Assembly: GCA_005502925.1 (NCBI GenBank) | Contig: SCPD01000001.1 | Location: 1 to 64,000, forward strand | Reading direction: 5' to 3' | Source: Rhizobiales bacterium Y(2018) | GTDB lineage: Bacteria > Pseudomonadota > Alphaproteobacteria > Rhizobiales > Aestuariivirgaceae | DNA: 64,000 nt | Made by a program: the position numbers and the translations under genes | Notes under the pieces: generated by a model | What the model was told of the DNA's origin: nothing | What the model saw: only the letters and a program-made list of their open reading frames with translations | Database searches by the model: none | Shown here: positions 46,254 through 54,973 of the stretch, piece after piece | Numbering within the stretch: position 1 is the stretch's first letter | How the letters are laid out: each line of letters begins with the position of its first letter

Positions 46254-47453
46254 TCACATGGTGCGCGGCAGATAACGCCAGGCGACGAAGCCGACGACCG
46301 CCATGAGGGCGCCCAGTATGTAGAATACGGTGCCGAGCGGAAAATAGAGCAGCACGAAGGAAAAGATGAAGGACGGCAGGAGATCGGAGAGATCGACGTA
46401 ACTTCGATAGACGCCGGTCATCTGCGGGCGCTCATGAGCGCGCACCGAGCGCAAGTATGGAATGCCCCCAACGCCATCCAGCGCCGAATTGGCGATGGCG
46501 CCGACGAGCAGGAAGGCGCCGGCAAGGATAGGCGCCTCGGTTCCGGCGTAACCTGCGGCAATGGCCGCGACGGCGGCAACGGCGAAGGAGAGCGAGATCA
46601 CCTTGCGCACGCCGGTGCGCTCGGAGATCTTGCCGAAGAGATAGGCGGTGCCGAGCACGAGCTGGCTGAGCGAGATCAATATGCCGCTCGCCTCCTTGCC
46701 GAGGCCGCCTTCGATCATCAGAAGCGCGCCATAGATGAAGAAGGTCGACCAGAAGCAGGAGCGGCCGAACGCGATGAACCAGGCGAGCCTGAGGCGCGGC
46801 TGGCTGACGAAGCGGCCGACATTGGCGAGCGGGTTCTGCGGGCCAGAGGTGGCGGCCCGGATGACCGGATGCGCGTTGAGCCTCAGATACCAGAAAAAGG
46901 TGAGCACCAGGATGCTGCTGGCGATGCTCAAGGCCTGCGGTGCCCAGGCGCCATAGGTCTCATAGAGCCAGACGCCGAGAAACGGGCCGATGGTCCACGA
47001 CGCCGCCGAGAAAGTGAGCCGCATCGGTTCGGAGCGGACGAGATCGGCCTTGCGGATATGATCGAGGATATAGAGCGACAGCGAGATGTTGAGCGTCGCT
47101 GTGCCGATATTGCGCAGATACATGCCGCCGACCTGACCCGGCAGCGTGTCGAGCGCGAAAGCGAGCGAGGCGACGATGAGGCCAACGACGCCGATCGTAT
47201 AGATCCAGCGGCGCGGCACATGGCGGAACAGGATGGGCAGGCTCAGCGTCGAGACAAGGACGGCCAAGCTCACGCAGGTGAACAGTACGCTGACCTTCTG
47301 GCTGCTCAGCAGGAGATCATGCGCCTGGACCGAAACCACGGTGGCGACAAGCGCGCGGGCGAAGGATTCCATCGCGAAGAGAGACGCAAAGGCGAAGGCC
47401 CCTCGTCTCGGCGGTGCGGCAGTCCAGATGGCAGGGGAGGCTTCGGAAGCCAT
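46254..47453 (-). CDS. MFS transporter
   Basis: About 399 residues with 11-12 predicted membrane helices (first helix FAFASLFAMESFARALVATVV, then SVQAHDLLLSSQKVSVLFTCVSLAVL). The frame is open to 47528, but the first 25 residues are unlike a membrane protein, so ATG 47453 is chosen. The substrate is unknown. It follows the BtuD-like gene by about 104 bp on the same strand and could be the last gene of the riboswitch-controlled operon; this is not proven. Confidence 0.84.
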   Translation of the reverse strand: MASEASPAIWTAAPPRRGAFAFASLFAMESFARALVATVVSVQAHDLLLSSQKVSVLFTCVSLAVLVSTLSLPILFRHVPRRWIYTIGVVGLIVASLAFALDTLPGQVGGMYLRNIGTATLNISLSLYILDHIRKADLVRSEPMRLTFSAASWTIGPFLGVWLYETYGAWAPQALSIASSILVLTFFWYLRLNAHPVIRAATSGPQNPLANVGRFVSQPRLRLAWFIAFGRSCFWSTFFIYGALLMIEGGLGKEASGILISLSQLVLGTAYLFGKISERTGVRKVISLSFAVAAVAAIAAGYAGTEAPILAGAFLLVGAIANSALDGVGGIPYLRSVRAHERPQMTGVYRSYVDLSDLLPSFIFSFVLLYFPLGTVFYILGALMAVVGFVAWRYLPRTM

Positions 47454-47557
47454 AAAAGGGGAACTCGAGTAAGGTCCCGACACAAGCCCGGCGCGCCCGG
47501 ATTCGCAAGGAAATTCCAGGCAGATCATGCATGCGCCGCCCTCATGGCTGCTTGCGG

Positions 47558-48307
47558 CTAGACAGGGCCGGCTATTTCCAGCCGGCCATCGGTGAAAGAG
47601 CCATCGACCCGATAGGTTTCGGCGAGGCTCCGCCGGTCGAGGACCTTGGCCATCGCGCCCTGCCCGACCAGCCGGCCGCCGTCGAGCAGCATCACTTCAT
47701 CGCAATAGCGGACCGCCAGTCCGATATCGTGGAATGACGCGAGCACGGTGCGTTGGCGCCGTTTGACGATGTCGAGCAGCTTGTACTGGAAATGCAGGTC
47801 GAGATGATTGTTCGGCTCGTCGAGGAGATAGATATCGGGGTTGAGTGCCAGCAATTGGGCGAAGAACAGGCGCTGCTGCTCGCCGCCCGACAGATGCGCC
47901 GCATCCTCCCCGGCGCGATGGCTAAGATCGATCATCCGCAGCGCTTCGCCGGCGCGCTCGCGAACTTCGCGGCTGGGCAGCGCCAGCGGCAGAAGGCCGA
48001 GTTCCACCACTTCGAGGAGGTTCATGCCCGAAAGCGACACTTTCTCCTGGACCAGGGCGCCCACCCTTGCCGCATAGACGCGCCGGCCCAGAGCATGGAC
48101 CGGTCGCCCGTCGAGTTCGATCCCGCCGGCACTTGCCGCTTCGGCGCGGTAGAGAATCTTGAGCAGGCTCGATTTGCCGGCGCCATTGGGCCCGAGCAAC
48201 CCGTAGAAACGGCCACGCTCAAGCGCGAAGGAGACATTATCGAGCAAGGTCGCCCTGCCCTTGCGCAGCGAGACGCCGGACACCTGCAATATGGGCTCAG
48301 ACGCCAC
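47558..48307 (-). CDS. FecE/BtuD-like ABC transporter ATP-binding protein
   Basis: 249 residues with Walker A GPNGAGKSS, signature LSGGEQQR, Walker B IYLLDEPNNHLDL and the H-loop SFHD. It is the ATPase of an iron-siderophore/B12-class importer. The start is GTG at 48307, overlapping the permease stop by 11 bp. Located in the minus-strand operon behind a cobalamin riboswitch, so vitamin B12 or a corrinoid is the expected cargo (inference). Confidence 0.92.
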   Translation of the reverse strand: MASEPILQVSGVSLRKGRATLLDNVSFALERGRFYGLLGPNGAGKSSLLKILYRAEAASAGGIELDGRPVHALGRRVYAARVGALVQEKVSLSGMNLLEVVELGLLPLALPSREVRERAGEALRMIDLSHRAGEDAAHLSGGEQQRLFFAQLLALNPDIYLLDEPNNHLDLHFQYKLLDIVKRRQRTVLASFHDIGLAVRYCDEVMLLDGGRLVGQGAMAKVLDRRSLAETYRVDGSFTDGRLEIAGPV

Positions 48308-49313
48308 GGCGCATCCTCCTGAGAATGATGATGAAGGGAGGGGCCGCGAAGAGCGCCAGGAGCACGCCCAAGGGCAATTCCTGCGGCGCCAGCACAGTGC
48401 GGCAGAGGAGATCGACCAGCACGAGCACGATGGCGCCGATGAGCAGCGCCAGCGGGATCAGCCAGCGATGCGTCGCCCCGATGAGGAGGCGCGCCAGATG
48501 CGGCACGATCAGCCCGACGAAGCTGACGATGCCGGCGGCGGCGACTGCGAGCCCGGTGAGCAAGGCTGCGGCCGAGAAGAAGCCGATGCGCAGCAGCCCC
48601 ACCGGCACGCCGAGCGCGGTCGCGCGCTCATCGCCAAGCAGCACCGCATCGAGCATCGGCGCGCACAGAAAGGCGACAATGGCCAGAAGCGGCAAGGTTA
48701 CCGCGAGCGGCAGGAGGTCCGGCCATTTGGTTCCCGCCGCCGATCCCATCAGCCATTGCAGCGCCTGCTGGGTGACATGCGGCTCGGCGATATGGAGAAA
48801 GAAGGCGGTGATCGACTGGAAGAACAGCGACACCGCGGTACCCGACAGAATGAGCATCAGCCGGTCGAGATTGCGGCCCGGCGAGAAGGACAGGCCGAGG
48901 GCGACGAGAAAAGCCAGCATGGCGCCGCCGAAGGCCAGCATCGGCAGGCCGATCACCGAGACGAACACGCCGGGCAGCCAGATGATCGCCGCGGCGGCTG
49001 CCGCCGATGCGCCCGAGGACAGGCCGAGCAGATATGGATCGGCGAGCGGATTGCGCAGGAGCGCCTGCATCAGGAGGCCGGCCAGCGTCAGCGCGGCGCC
49101 GACCAGCGCCACCATGAGGACGCGCGGCAGACGCCACTCCCACACGATGAGCTGCAAGGCCGGCTTCGCGTCGGGAAGCCTGAACAGCGCCTTGTAACGG
49201 TCGTCCCAGGTGAGATCGGCGGTGCCCCAGAAGACCCCGGCCAATCCGGCGAGCAGCAGCGCCACGACGACGAGCGCGAACAAACCGGGGCTTCTGAATG
49301 AGGCGACGGTCAC
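48297..49313 (-). CDS. FecCD/BtuC-like ABC transporter permease
   Basis: 338 residues with about ten membrane helices of the FecCD/BtuC family (VWEWRLPRVLMVALVGAALTLAG near the start, GLSSGASAAAAAAI, and near the end GLIVPHLARLLIGATHRWLIP). It forms the dimeric channel of a metal-chelate or B12 importer. Starts with GTG at 49313, 1 nt after the substrate-binding-protein stop, and overlaps the ATPase gene by 11 bp. Confidence 0.93.
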   Translation of the reverse strand: MTVASFRSPGLFALVVVALLLAGLAGVFWGTADLTWDDRYKALFRLPDAKPALQLIVWEWRLPRVLMVALVGAALTLAGLLMQALLRNPLADPYLLGLSSGASAAAAAAIIWLPGVFVSVIGLPMLAFGGAMLAFLVALGLSFSPGRNLDRLMLILSGTAVSLFFQSITAFFLHIAEPHVTQQALQWLMGSAAGTKWPDLLPLAVTLPLLAIVAFLCAPMLDAVLLGDERATALGVPVGLLRIGFFSAAALLTGLAVAAAGIVSFVGLIVPHLARLLIGATHRWLIPLALLIGAIVLVLVDLLCRTVLAPQELPLGVLLALFAAPPFIIILRRMRRGV

Positions 49314-49314
49314 C

Positions 49315-50253
49315 CTATTTCAGGCCTGAGAGATCGGCGCCGAGCTTCTCCACACCCTCGACGAAACGCACACCCAGCAAGGTCTGCGAGAACGGGAGCA
49401 CGATGAAACGTTCGGCTTTGACCGCCTCCAGCTGCGAGAGCACCGGATCGTTCTTGAGATGCTTGATCTTCTCTTCCGCCGTCGACCATTCGGCCTCGAT
49501 CAGCACGATCACTTGCGGATTGGCGGTGACGACCTTCTCCCAGGCGAGATCCGCCCAGCGGCCATTCACGTCGGCGCCGATGTTTTTCAGCCCCACTGCA
49601 TCGAGCAGCAGCGCCGGCGTGCCGCAGCAGCCCGCCGAAAAGGCCGTCTCGGTGCCGGAGTCGAACAGGAAGGCGGTGCGACCGGCGCCGGGATTCTTGC
49701 CGGCGACCGCGGCAAGCCTCGCTTTGATGTCGTCGGCCAGCGCCTTGGCCTTGTCCTCGGCGCCGAACAATGCGCCGATGCGCTCGATGTCGATATAGAG
49801 CGGAGCGGTGGTGATCTTCACATCGTCGGGATGCAGGTTGCGGCATTCGGCATTGACCACATAGGTGCCGATGCCGAGGGCGTTCCACTCGTCTTCCGCC
49901 CCAAGCCGTTTTTCACTGAAGGCCGAGGCGAAGCCGGCGAAGAGGAAATCCGGACTCTCGGCCATCACCACTTCGCGGGCCGGATATTGCTTGGCGATCA
50001 CCGGCACCGTCTTATAGGCGGCGAGCCAGCGCTCGGGAATCGAGTCATCGAGATAGGCGGTGCCGGTCAGGTGACGCTCGAGGCCGAGCGCCAGCATGAT
50101 TTCGGTCGCCTGCTGGTTGAGGGTGATGACGCGGCTCGGCGCCGCCTTGAACTTCGATGTCGCAGCGCAGCTTTCGATGGTGCGTTCCTGCGCCAAGGCG
50201 TGAGGAGCGGCGAGCGCCAGGAGGCCCGCGACGAACAGGCTAAGCAATCTCAT
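49315..50253 (-). CDS. BtuF-like periplasmic substrate-binding protein
   Basis: 312 residues: signal peptide (LLSLFVAGLLALAAPHALA, cleaved near residue 21) and a class III periplasmic binding fold (TLNQQATEIMLALGLERHLTGTAY; SGTETAFSAGCCGTP; LVLIEAEW-like segment). It captures a metal chelate or B12 for the permease. The start overlaps the stop of the CbiX/[2Fe-2S] gene by 14 bp, so the operon is tightly coupled. Specificity is inferred from the riboswitch. Confidence 0.92.
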   Translation of the reverse strand: MRLLSLFVAGLLALAAPHALAQERTIESCAATSKFKAAPSRVITLNQQATEIMLALGLERHLTGTAYLDDSIPERWLAAYKTVPVIAKQYPAREVVMAESPDFLFAGFASAFSEKRLGAEDEWNALGIGTYVVNAECRNLHPDDVKITTAPLYIDIERIGALFGAEDKAKALADDIKARLAAVAGKNPGAGRTAFLFDSGTETAFSAGCCGTPALLLDAVGLKNIGADVNGRWADLAWEKVVTANPQVIVLIEAEWSTAEEKIKHLKNDPVLSQLEAVKAERFIVLPFSQTLLGVRFVEGVEKLGADLSGLK

Positions 50254-50965
50254 GATGTCTTACCTCGTGGATGATGAGTTCCGGAATGGAGCGACCTGCC
50301 GCGAGTGCTCCGGCGAAACGGGTGACGTCTTCAGATGTCGCGAGCCGGTACCAGTGGCCGGCCGGATAGACGGCGACCAACGGGCCTTGATTGCAGGGAT
50401 AGAGACAGCCGGTCAGCGCGATGAGGCAGTCGTCATAGATGCCTTCCTGCCGCAGGGCATCGACGAGCGCGTCCTTGACCGAGCCCGCCTCGCGGAAGCT
50501 GCAACGCGGCCCGGTGCAGATGAGCAGATGATGACGGAAGGGCGGCGGGTCCTGCCAGCCGGGATTGTCGAGCCCGGCCTCGTCGGCCGTGACGCGGCGC
50601 GCTTTGCCGGCATGGGCGAGCGTCGCCTGGGCGACAGCAGCCATGACCTCGTCCGCGCCGACCTGGTCCGGCGCCAGGGTCAGCTCGATCGTCGGGTTCT
50701 GCGCCAGCCAGTGCCCGAAGGCGCCGCCGAGCCAGGCGCCGAGACTGTCGGAAAATGGCAGGCCGACGGGCTGCACCAGAATAATGCGGGCACCATTGCG
50801 CACCAATTCATCGAGCGCTGACATGGGGCCTGCCTCGGCTCCTTCCATACGCGCGACGCGCGCCGGCAACGCGGTCGCCTGAATCAGCCCGGCCTTGAGC
50901 ACGCGCAGACGCCTGGCGCTCACATAGGCCTGGCTGACCAGATAAAGGATGGCGTCAGGCGACAT
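50240..50965 (-). CDS. CbiX-like domain fused to thioredoxin-like [2Fe-2S] ferredoxin domain
   Basis: 241 residues. The N-terminal half (ILYLVSQAYVSARR to about residue 110, with LVRNGARIILVQPVGLPFSDS) resembles the chelatase CbiX/SirB, but the usual HGS metal-binding element after the first strand is replaced by VSQA, so it may be inactive. The C-terminal half has four cysteines in the thioredoxin-like [2Fe-2S] pattern (LLICTGPRCSFRE and LTGCLYPCNQGPLV, then WYRLATSEDV). It is the first gene behind a cobalamin riboswitch and before BtuFCD-like genes. A role in cobalt or corrinoid handling is inferred. Confidence 0.75.
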   Translation of the reverse strand: MSPDAILYLVSQAYVSARRLRVLKAGLIQATALPARVARMEGAEAGPMSALDELVRNGARIILVQPVGLPFSDSLGAWLGGAFGHWLAQNPTIELTLAPDQVGADEVMAAVAQATLAHAGKARRVTADEAGLDNPGWQDPPPFRHHLLICTGPRCSFREAGSVKDALVDALRQEGIYDDCLIALTGCLYPCNQGPLVAVYPAGHWYRLATSEDVTRFAGALAAGRSIPELIIHEVRHHEIA

Positions 50966-50990
50966 TGCCCGACAACGTGTGGAGTAACAT
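50955..50990 (-). CDS. Possible 11-residue upstream ORF between riboswitch and first gene
   Basis: ATG TTA CTC CAC ACG TTG... encodes MLLHTLSGNVA and stops 8 nt inside the next gene, in another frame. A GGGGCAGGG stretch lies directly upstream of the ATG. Translation could reinitiate at the CbiX-like start 25 nt downstream. It may only be chance; no homologue was recognised. Confidence 0.3.
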   Translation of the reverse strand: MLLHTLSGNVA

Positions 50991-51035
50991 GCCCTGCCCC
51001 TGCCGGCGCACCTCGTCCGGCGATTGGTTGATTGC

Positions 51036-51212
51036 TACGGCAGGTCTCCTGGCTCGCGGCTCTGGCGCGCTTCGCTCCTTCCCAGCCCTTCGGGCCAGTG
51101 GTGATCGCAAAGCGCTTGCCGCTTACAGTTGCGAGGGCAGCCACGGTCTTGGCCCCTGATGGGTAGTCCGCACCGTGTTCCCTTTTAATCCGCCATGGTT
51201 GGGCGGAACCGT
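51036..51212 (-). promoter_or_regulatory. Cobalamin (B12) riboswitch
   Basis: On the minus strand the conserved cobalamin aptamer elements occur in order: TTAAAAGGGAA with GGTG, then the CCACTGG and GGGAAGG core, and the B12 box GAGCCAGGAGACCTGCC at 51039-51055. It lies 70 nt upstream of the CbiX/[2Fe-2S] gene and ahead of the BtuFCD-like genes. High adenosylcobalamin would be expected to switch off the operon. The hairpin-forming GCCGG...CCGGC region at about 50998-51020 may be the expression platform. Confidence 0.93.
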
Positions 51213-51313
51213 GTGGCGTTACTACGGAACGGCGCCGGCCGGGTCAAGACTTGTTGCACGTGCGGTGAATAAACCGGGTTCACCTTTCGCCGCCGCGGGA
51301 TTAGGAAGCTGAT

Positions 51314-52696
51314 ATGGCCCAGTCCGAAAAACAATCCGTCGCCCTCATCTCCATGGCGGCGAGCGCCGGTCTCGCCATCGCCAAGCTGGTGGCAGGGCTG
51401 CTCACCGGATCGCTCGGCATCCTGTCGGAGGCGGTGCACAGCTTCACCGACTTCTGCGCGACGGTGATCACCTTCTTCGCCGTACGGGTGAGCGACAAGC
51501 CGCCGGACGATCAGCATCATTACGGCCATGCCAAATTCGAGAGCATCGCGGCCCTGGCCGAGACCGCTCTGCTTCTCGGCACCACGGCCTGGATCGCCTA
51601 TGAAGCGATCCACCGTCTCCTCTCCGGCAACACCGAGATCCTGCTCACCTGGTGGGCGGCTGCGATCATCGTCGTCTCCATCATCGTCGACTTCTTCCGC
51701 GCCCGCGCCTTGAACCGCGTCGCCAAGGCGACGTCAAGCGAGGCGCTCGCCGCCGATGCGCTCAACTTCACCTCCGACATGTGGAGCTCGATGGCGGTGC
51801 TCATCGGCCTGGGCGCCGTCTGGTTCGGCTTTCCGGCCGCCGACTCGATCGCCGCCCTCCTCGTCGCCGGCGTCATGGCGGTGATCGCGCTGCGCCTCGG
51901 CAAGCGCACCCTCGACACGCTGCTTGATGCAGCACCCGGCACCGCCACGAGTGAGATCCGCAAGATCGTCGAGGCGACGCCAGGCGTGCTGGCGCTCGAG
52001 CGCCTGCGCGTCCGCCCGGCGGGCGCCACCCTCTTCACCGGCGTCGTCGTCACCGTGCCGCGCACCATGCCGGTCGATGACATTATCGCGCTCCGCGAAC
52101 AGCTCAGCCAGAATATCCGCGCCAGCTATCCCAATGCCGATGTGACTGTCACCACCGATCCCGTCGCGCTCGATGATGAATCGATCTCGGTGCGGGTACG
52201 GCTCATCGCCCACCGGATGAATCTCGCCATCCATCATTTGACCATCCAGCGCGTCGGCATCCGCACCGCGGTCAGCTTCGATCTCGAAGTCGACGGCCGC
52301 ATGTCGCTGCTCGACGCGCATGAGAAGGCGACGGCGCTCGAAGTCGCCATCCGCGGCGAGCTCGGCCAGGATGTCGAGGTCGAAAGCCATATAGAGCCCT
52401 TGCCCGAGAAGATCCTGCCCGGCGAAGATCTGCCGCTTCAGACCCATAAAGAGATCGAAGGGCTGCTGCGCCAGCTCGCTCTGACCGAGACGCAGGTCAG
52501 CGACATCCACAATGTCCGGGTCAGGCGCAACAGCGAAGGCGTCTTCGTGCATTATCACTGCCGCTTTGTCCCCGAAGAGGCGGTGGAGACGGTGCATGAG
52601 GTCATCGACCGCATCGAGCTGGCGCTGCAGCATGTCAGACCTGAGATCCGCCGCGTGATCGCCCATGCCGAACCCATCGGCTACGCCCTGCATTGA
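51314..52696 (+). CDS. CDF family divalent-metal transporter with extended C-terminus
   Basis: 460 residues. The N-terminal part (to about residue 210) has six helices with metal sites HSFTD in TM2 and DALNFTSD in TM5 (asparagine at the usual histidine position). Typical CDF proteins have one cytoplasmic dimerisation domain and about 300 residues; here about 250 residues follow, with three consecutive stretches resembling that ferredoxin-like fold (starting near LALERLRVR, VRVRLIAHR and DIHNVRVRR). It exports Zn, Fe, Mn or Co; the substrate is unclear. It is divergent from the B12 riboswitch operon; AGGA lies 5 to 8 nt upstream of the ATG. Confidence 0.9.
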   Translation: MAQSEKQSVALISMAASAGLAIAKLVAGLLTGSLGILSEAVHSFTDFCATVITFFAVRVSDKPPDDQHHYGHAKFESIAALAETALLLGTTAWIAYEAIHRLLSGNTEILLTWWAAAIIVVSIIVDFFRARALNRVAKATSSEALAADALNFTSDMWSSMAVLIGLGAVWFGFPAADSIAALLVAGVMAVIALRLGKRTLDTLLDAAPGTATSEIRKIVEATPGVLALERLRVRPAGATLFTGVVVTVPRTMPVDDIIALREQLSQNIRASYPNADVTVTTDPVALDDESISVRVRLIAHRMNLAIHHLTIQRVGIRTAVSFDLEVDGRMSLLDAHEKATALEVAIRGELGQDVEVESHIEPLPEKILPGEDLPLQTHKEIEGLLRQLALTETQVSDIHNVRVRRNSEGVFVHYHCRFVPEEAVETVHEVIDRIELALQHVRPEIRRVIAHAEPIGYALH

Positions 52697-52704
52697 CTTC
52701 CATA

Positions 52705-52870
52705 CTTTCCCCTTCTCCCGCTTGCGGGAGAAGGTGGCGCGAAGCGCCGGATGAGGGTGTTCGTGCCGTTGACGGAAAGCCTGATACAGTGCGTGATAAT
52801 TGAACCAACACCCTCACCCGCCCTATCGGGCACCCTCTCCCGCAAGCGGGAGAGGGGGAATACTTGGAGA
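52705..52870. repeat. Rhizobial-type palindromic mosaic repeat
   Basis: Two perfect palindromes CTTCTCCCGC/GCGGGAGAAG (52712-52733) and CCCTCTCCCGC/GCGGGAGAGGG (52834-52857) flank an inverted pair TGAGGGTGTT (52752-52761) and AACACCCTCA (52808-52817). This arrangement is that of the intergenic mosaic elements found in Rhizobium-group genomes. It separates the CDF and HutD genes and might terminate transcription. Confidence 0.75.
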
Positions 52871-52910
52871 GCGCCTGCGCTCCAATTAGAGCAATGAAGG
52901 ACTGTCGATC

Positions 52911-53495
52911 ATGAAGATCCTGCGCCGCGACGACTATAAGGTGATGCCCTGGAAGAATGGCGGCGGCATCACGACCGAGATCGCGGTCGATCCGCCCGAG
53001 GGCGGCTTCGGCGGCTCAGGGTTTACCTGGCGCGTCAGCATCGCCGATGTGGCGTCGGACGGCCCGTTCTCAAAATTCGCAGGCTACGACCGCCATATCA
53101 TGCTGCTCGAGGGCAAGGGCATGCGGCTCGAAACCGAAGAGGGCGGCCCGCTCGATCTGGCGGTGCCCTATCGCCCTGTCGCCTTCTCCGGCGACTGGAT
53201 AGTCGCCGGCCAGCTTACCGACGGGCCGGTGCGCGACTTCAACCTGATGGTCGCCCGGGCGCGGGGCAAGGGATCACTCACCTGCCAGAAGCTTTCGGCG
53301 CCGCTGCCACTGATGGCCATCGGCGCCACCCATCTCATCCATTGCATCGACGGCGAATTCTCCGTCGGCGGACATTTGCTGGGGTCTGGTGAGACCGTAA
53401 TCCTGACCGGGAACGAGAATGTCGTTCTCTCCCCTTTGTCCGACGACACGCTCATCGCTCATTGCGTCATCACCACGGCCATGGCTTCCGCATGA
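52911..53495 (+). CDS. HutD/Ves family protein
   Basis: 194 residues with the cupin-like HutD fold (RRDDYKVMPWKNGGGITTEIAV and FTWRVSIADVASDGPFSKFAGYDR, with GYDRHIMLLEGKGM). HutD is often found with histidine-utilisation genes, but no hut genes are in this window, so it may act on its own. ATG 52911. The 3' end overlaps the convergent GNAT gene by 26 bp. Confidence 0.9.
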   Translation: MKILRRDDYKVMPWKNGGGITTEIAVDPPEGGFGGSGFTWRVSIADVASDGPFSKFAGYDRHIMLLEGKGMRLETEEGGPLDLAVPYRPVAFSGDWIVAGQLTDGPVRDFNLMVARARGKGSLTCQKLSAPLPLMAIGATHLIHCIDGEFSVGGHLLGSGETVILTGNENVVLSPLSDDTLIAHCVITTAMASA

Positions 53496-53928
53496 AGCGC
53501 AGATATGGGGTGCGGACGGCGTTCTTCGCATAGAAGCGCTGCAGCTTCGCATCCGTTTCGTCGACCATCCAATAGACCTGCGCGGCGCCACGCTCATCGG
53601 CGTCGGCATAGATCGCCTTGAGCAAGGCCTCGCCAGCCCCCTGTCCGCGCGCAGTCTCGCTGACGAACAGATCCTGCAGGAAGGCGACATCCGATCCGGT
53701 CCAGGCGAAAGGCGCGAAGCTCACCGTGGCGAAGCCCAAGGCCTCGCTATCGCTGTTCCGGGCGAGCAGGATGATGAGCCGGCTGTCGGGATCGAGCGCC
53801 AGCCGCCAGCTGCGATCGGTGACCTCGGCGGGAACGACACCCTTCATATGGCTCTGCCAGTCGCCCCACAGTCTCATCCAGTCGGCTTCGTCCCCAAGCG
53901 TGGCCCGCGTGACGCGAATGGTGTCCAT
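53470..53928 (-). CDS. GNAT family N-acetyltransferase
   Basis: 152 residues with acetyl-CoA loop ETARGQGAGEALLKAIYADADERG (Q/R-x-x-G-x-G/A) near residue 90 and the VYWMVDETDAKLQRFYAKNA C-terminal block. The start ATG at 53928 is preferred, since the frame runs further upstream without GNAT similarity. Substrate unknown. Its 3' end overlaps hutD by 26 bp on the opposite strand. Confidence 0.86.
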   Translation of the reverse strand: MDTIRVTRATLGDEADWMRLWGDWQSHMKGVVPAEVTDRSWRLALDPDSRLIILLARNSDSEALGFATVSFAPFAWTGSDVAFLQDLFVSETARGQGAGEALLKAIYADADERGAAQVYWMVDETDAKLQRFYAKNAVRTPYLRFMRKPWPW

Positions 53929-54008
53929 GTTCCTGCCCGGTTTGCGTTGCGCCTCTATCCCATGGCACAGTTTCAAAAGATCCGGACAAGGGCAAGCGCC
54001 ATCAGAGC

Positions 54009-54908
54009 ATGAAGACCGAGACACTTGCCAAGCTGGCCTGCGCCTATTCGGGCCTCGTGTGGGGCCTGTTCTGGATTCCCGTCCGCAGCCTCAGCGACGC
54101 CGGCATCAACGGCCTGTGGGCAACTTTCTTCTTCTACGCGGTGCCCTTCGTCCTCGGCCTGCCGCTGCTCCTGTTGCGCTGGCGCAAGGCGGTCGAAGGC
54201 GGCTGGCGGCTGCAACTGTTGGGCTTCGTGGCGGCACTCAGCCTCGTCCTCTATTCGATCTCCATCCTCTATACGGATGTCGTCCGCGCCACGCTGCTGT
54301 TCTATCTGACGCCGCTATGGAGCACCCTCCTCGCCCGTTTCATCCTCGGTGAGCCGATCACGTCCTTGCGCTGGCTCGCCATGGCGACCGCCATTTTCGG
54401 CATGCTCGTCATCTTCCGCGCCGATACCGGCATTCCCTTGCCGGAACAGCCGGGCGACTGGATCGCGCTCGTCTCCGGTTTCCTGTGGTCGGTCGCCTCG
54501 ATCCTGTTGCGCCTCGACCGGAACAACCATGCCTTGGACCTGCTGGTGCAGAACTTCATCTGGTCGGCCGTCGTCGCGGCCGGGCTGCTGCTCGTCCTCG
54601 GACCGGGCCTCGCCGGTTCGCCGCCGCTCGCCACTTATCTGGCGCAACTGCCCTGGCTGGTGCCGACGGTCATCATCGTGGTGATGACCGGCGTCTATGC
54701 TTCCATGTGGGGCACGCCCAAGCTCAATCCAGGCCTGGTCGGGCTGCTCTTCATGACCGAGATCAGCGTCGGCGCGACGACGGCCGCCATCTGGTCGGGC
54801 GATCCCTTCGGCTGGCGCGAGGTGGTCGGCATCGTGCTCATCTCGAGCGCCGGCATGCTCGAAAGCCTGTGGGATATCTGGCGCGATCGGCGCTCGCAGG
54901 CCGCATGA
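54009..54908 (+). CDS. EamA/DMT family transporter
   Basis: 299 residues, about ten hydrophobic helices, two EamA repeats (first ending ARFILGEPITSLRWLA, second near TEISVGATTAAIWSGDPF). Predicted small-molecule exporter or importer of the inner membrane, substrate unknown. It is the third EamA-type gene in the window but clearly distinct from the other two. It starts 80 bp from the divergent GNAT gene and ends 65 bp before the reductase gene. Confidence 0.86.
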   Translation: MKTETLAKLACAYSGLVWGLFWIPVRSLSDAGINGLWATFFFYAVPFVLGLPLLLLRWRKAVEGGWRLQLLGFVAALSLVLYSISILYTDVVRATLLFYLTPLWSTLLARFILGEPITSLRWLAMATAIFGMLVIFRADTGIPLPEQPGDWIALVSGFLWSVASILLRLDRNNHALDLLVQNFIWSAVVAAGLLLVLGPGLAGSPPLATYLAQLPWLVPTVIIVVMTGVYASMWGTPKLNPGLVGLLFMTEISVGATTAAIWSGDPFGWREVVGIVLISSAGMLESLWDIWRDRRSQAA

Positions 54909-54973
54909 TCGCCTGTTGACCTTCCAAGCGCGGCAAGGCTTAGACGCCGTTCTCCATGACAGGAGAACCGCCC

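Noticed and set aside
46209-47561. 450-codon plus-strand frame opposite the MFS gene
   Set aside because: Charged low-complexity translation typical of the reverse strand of a membrane-protein gene.
51185-51613. 142-codon minus-strand frame over the riboswitch and CDF 5' end
   Set aside because: It overlaps the CDF gene on the other strand and the riboswitch leader, with no family signature.
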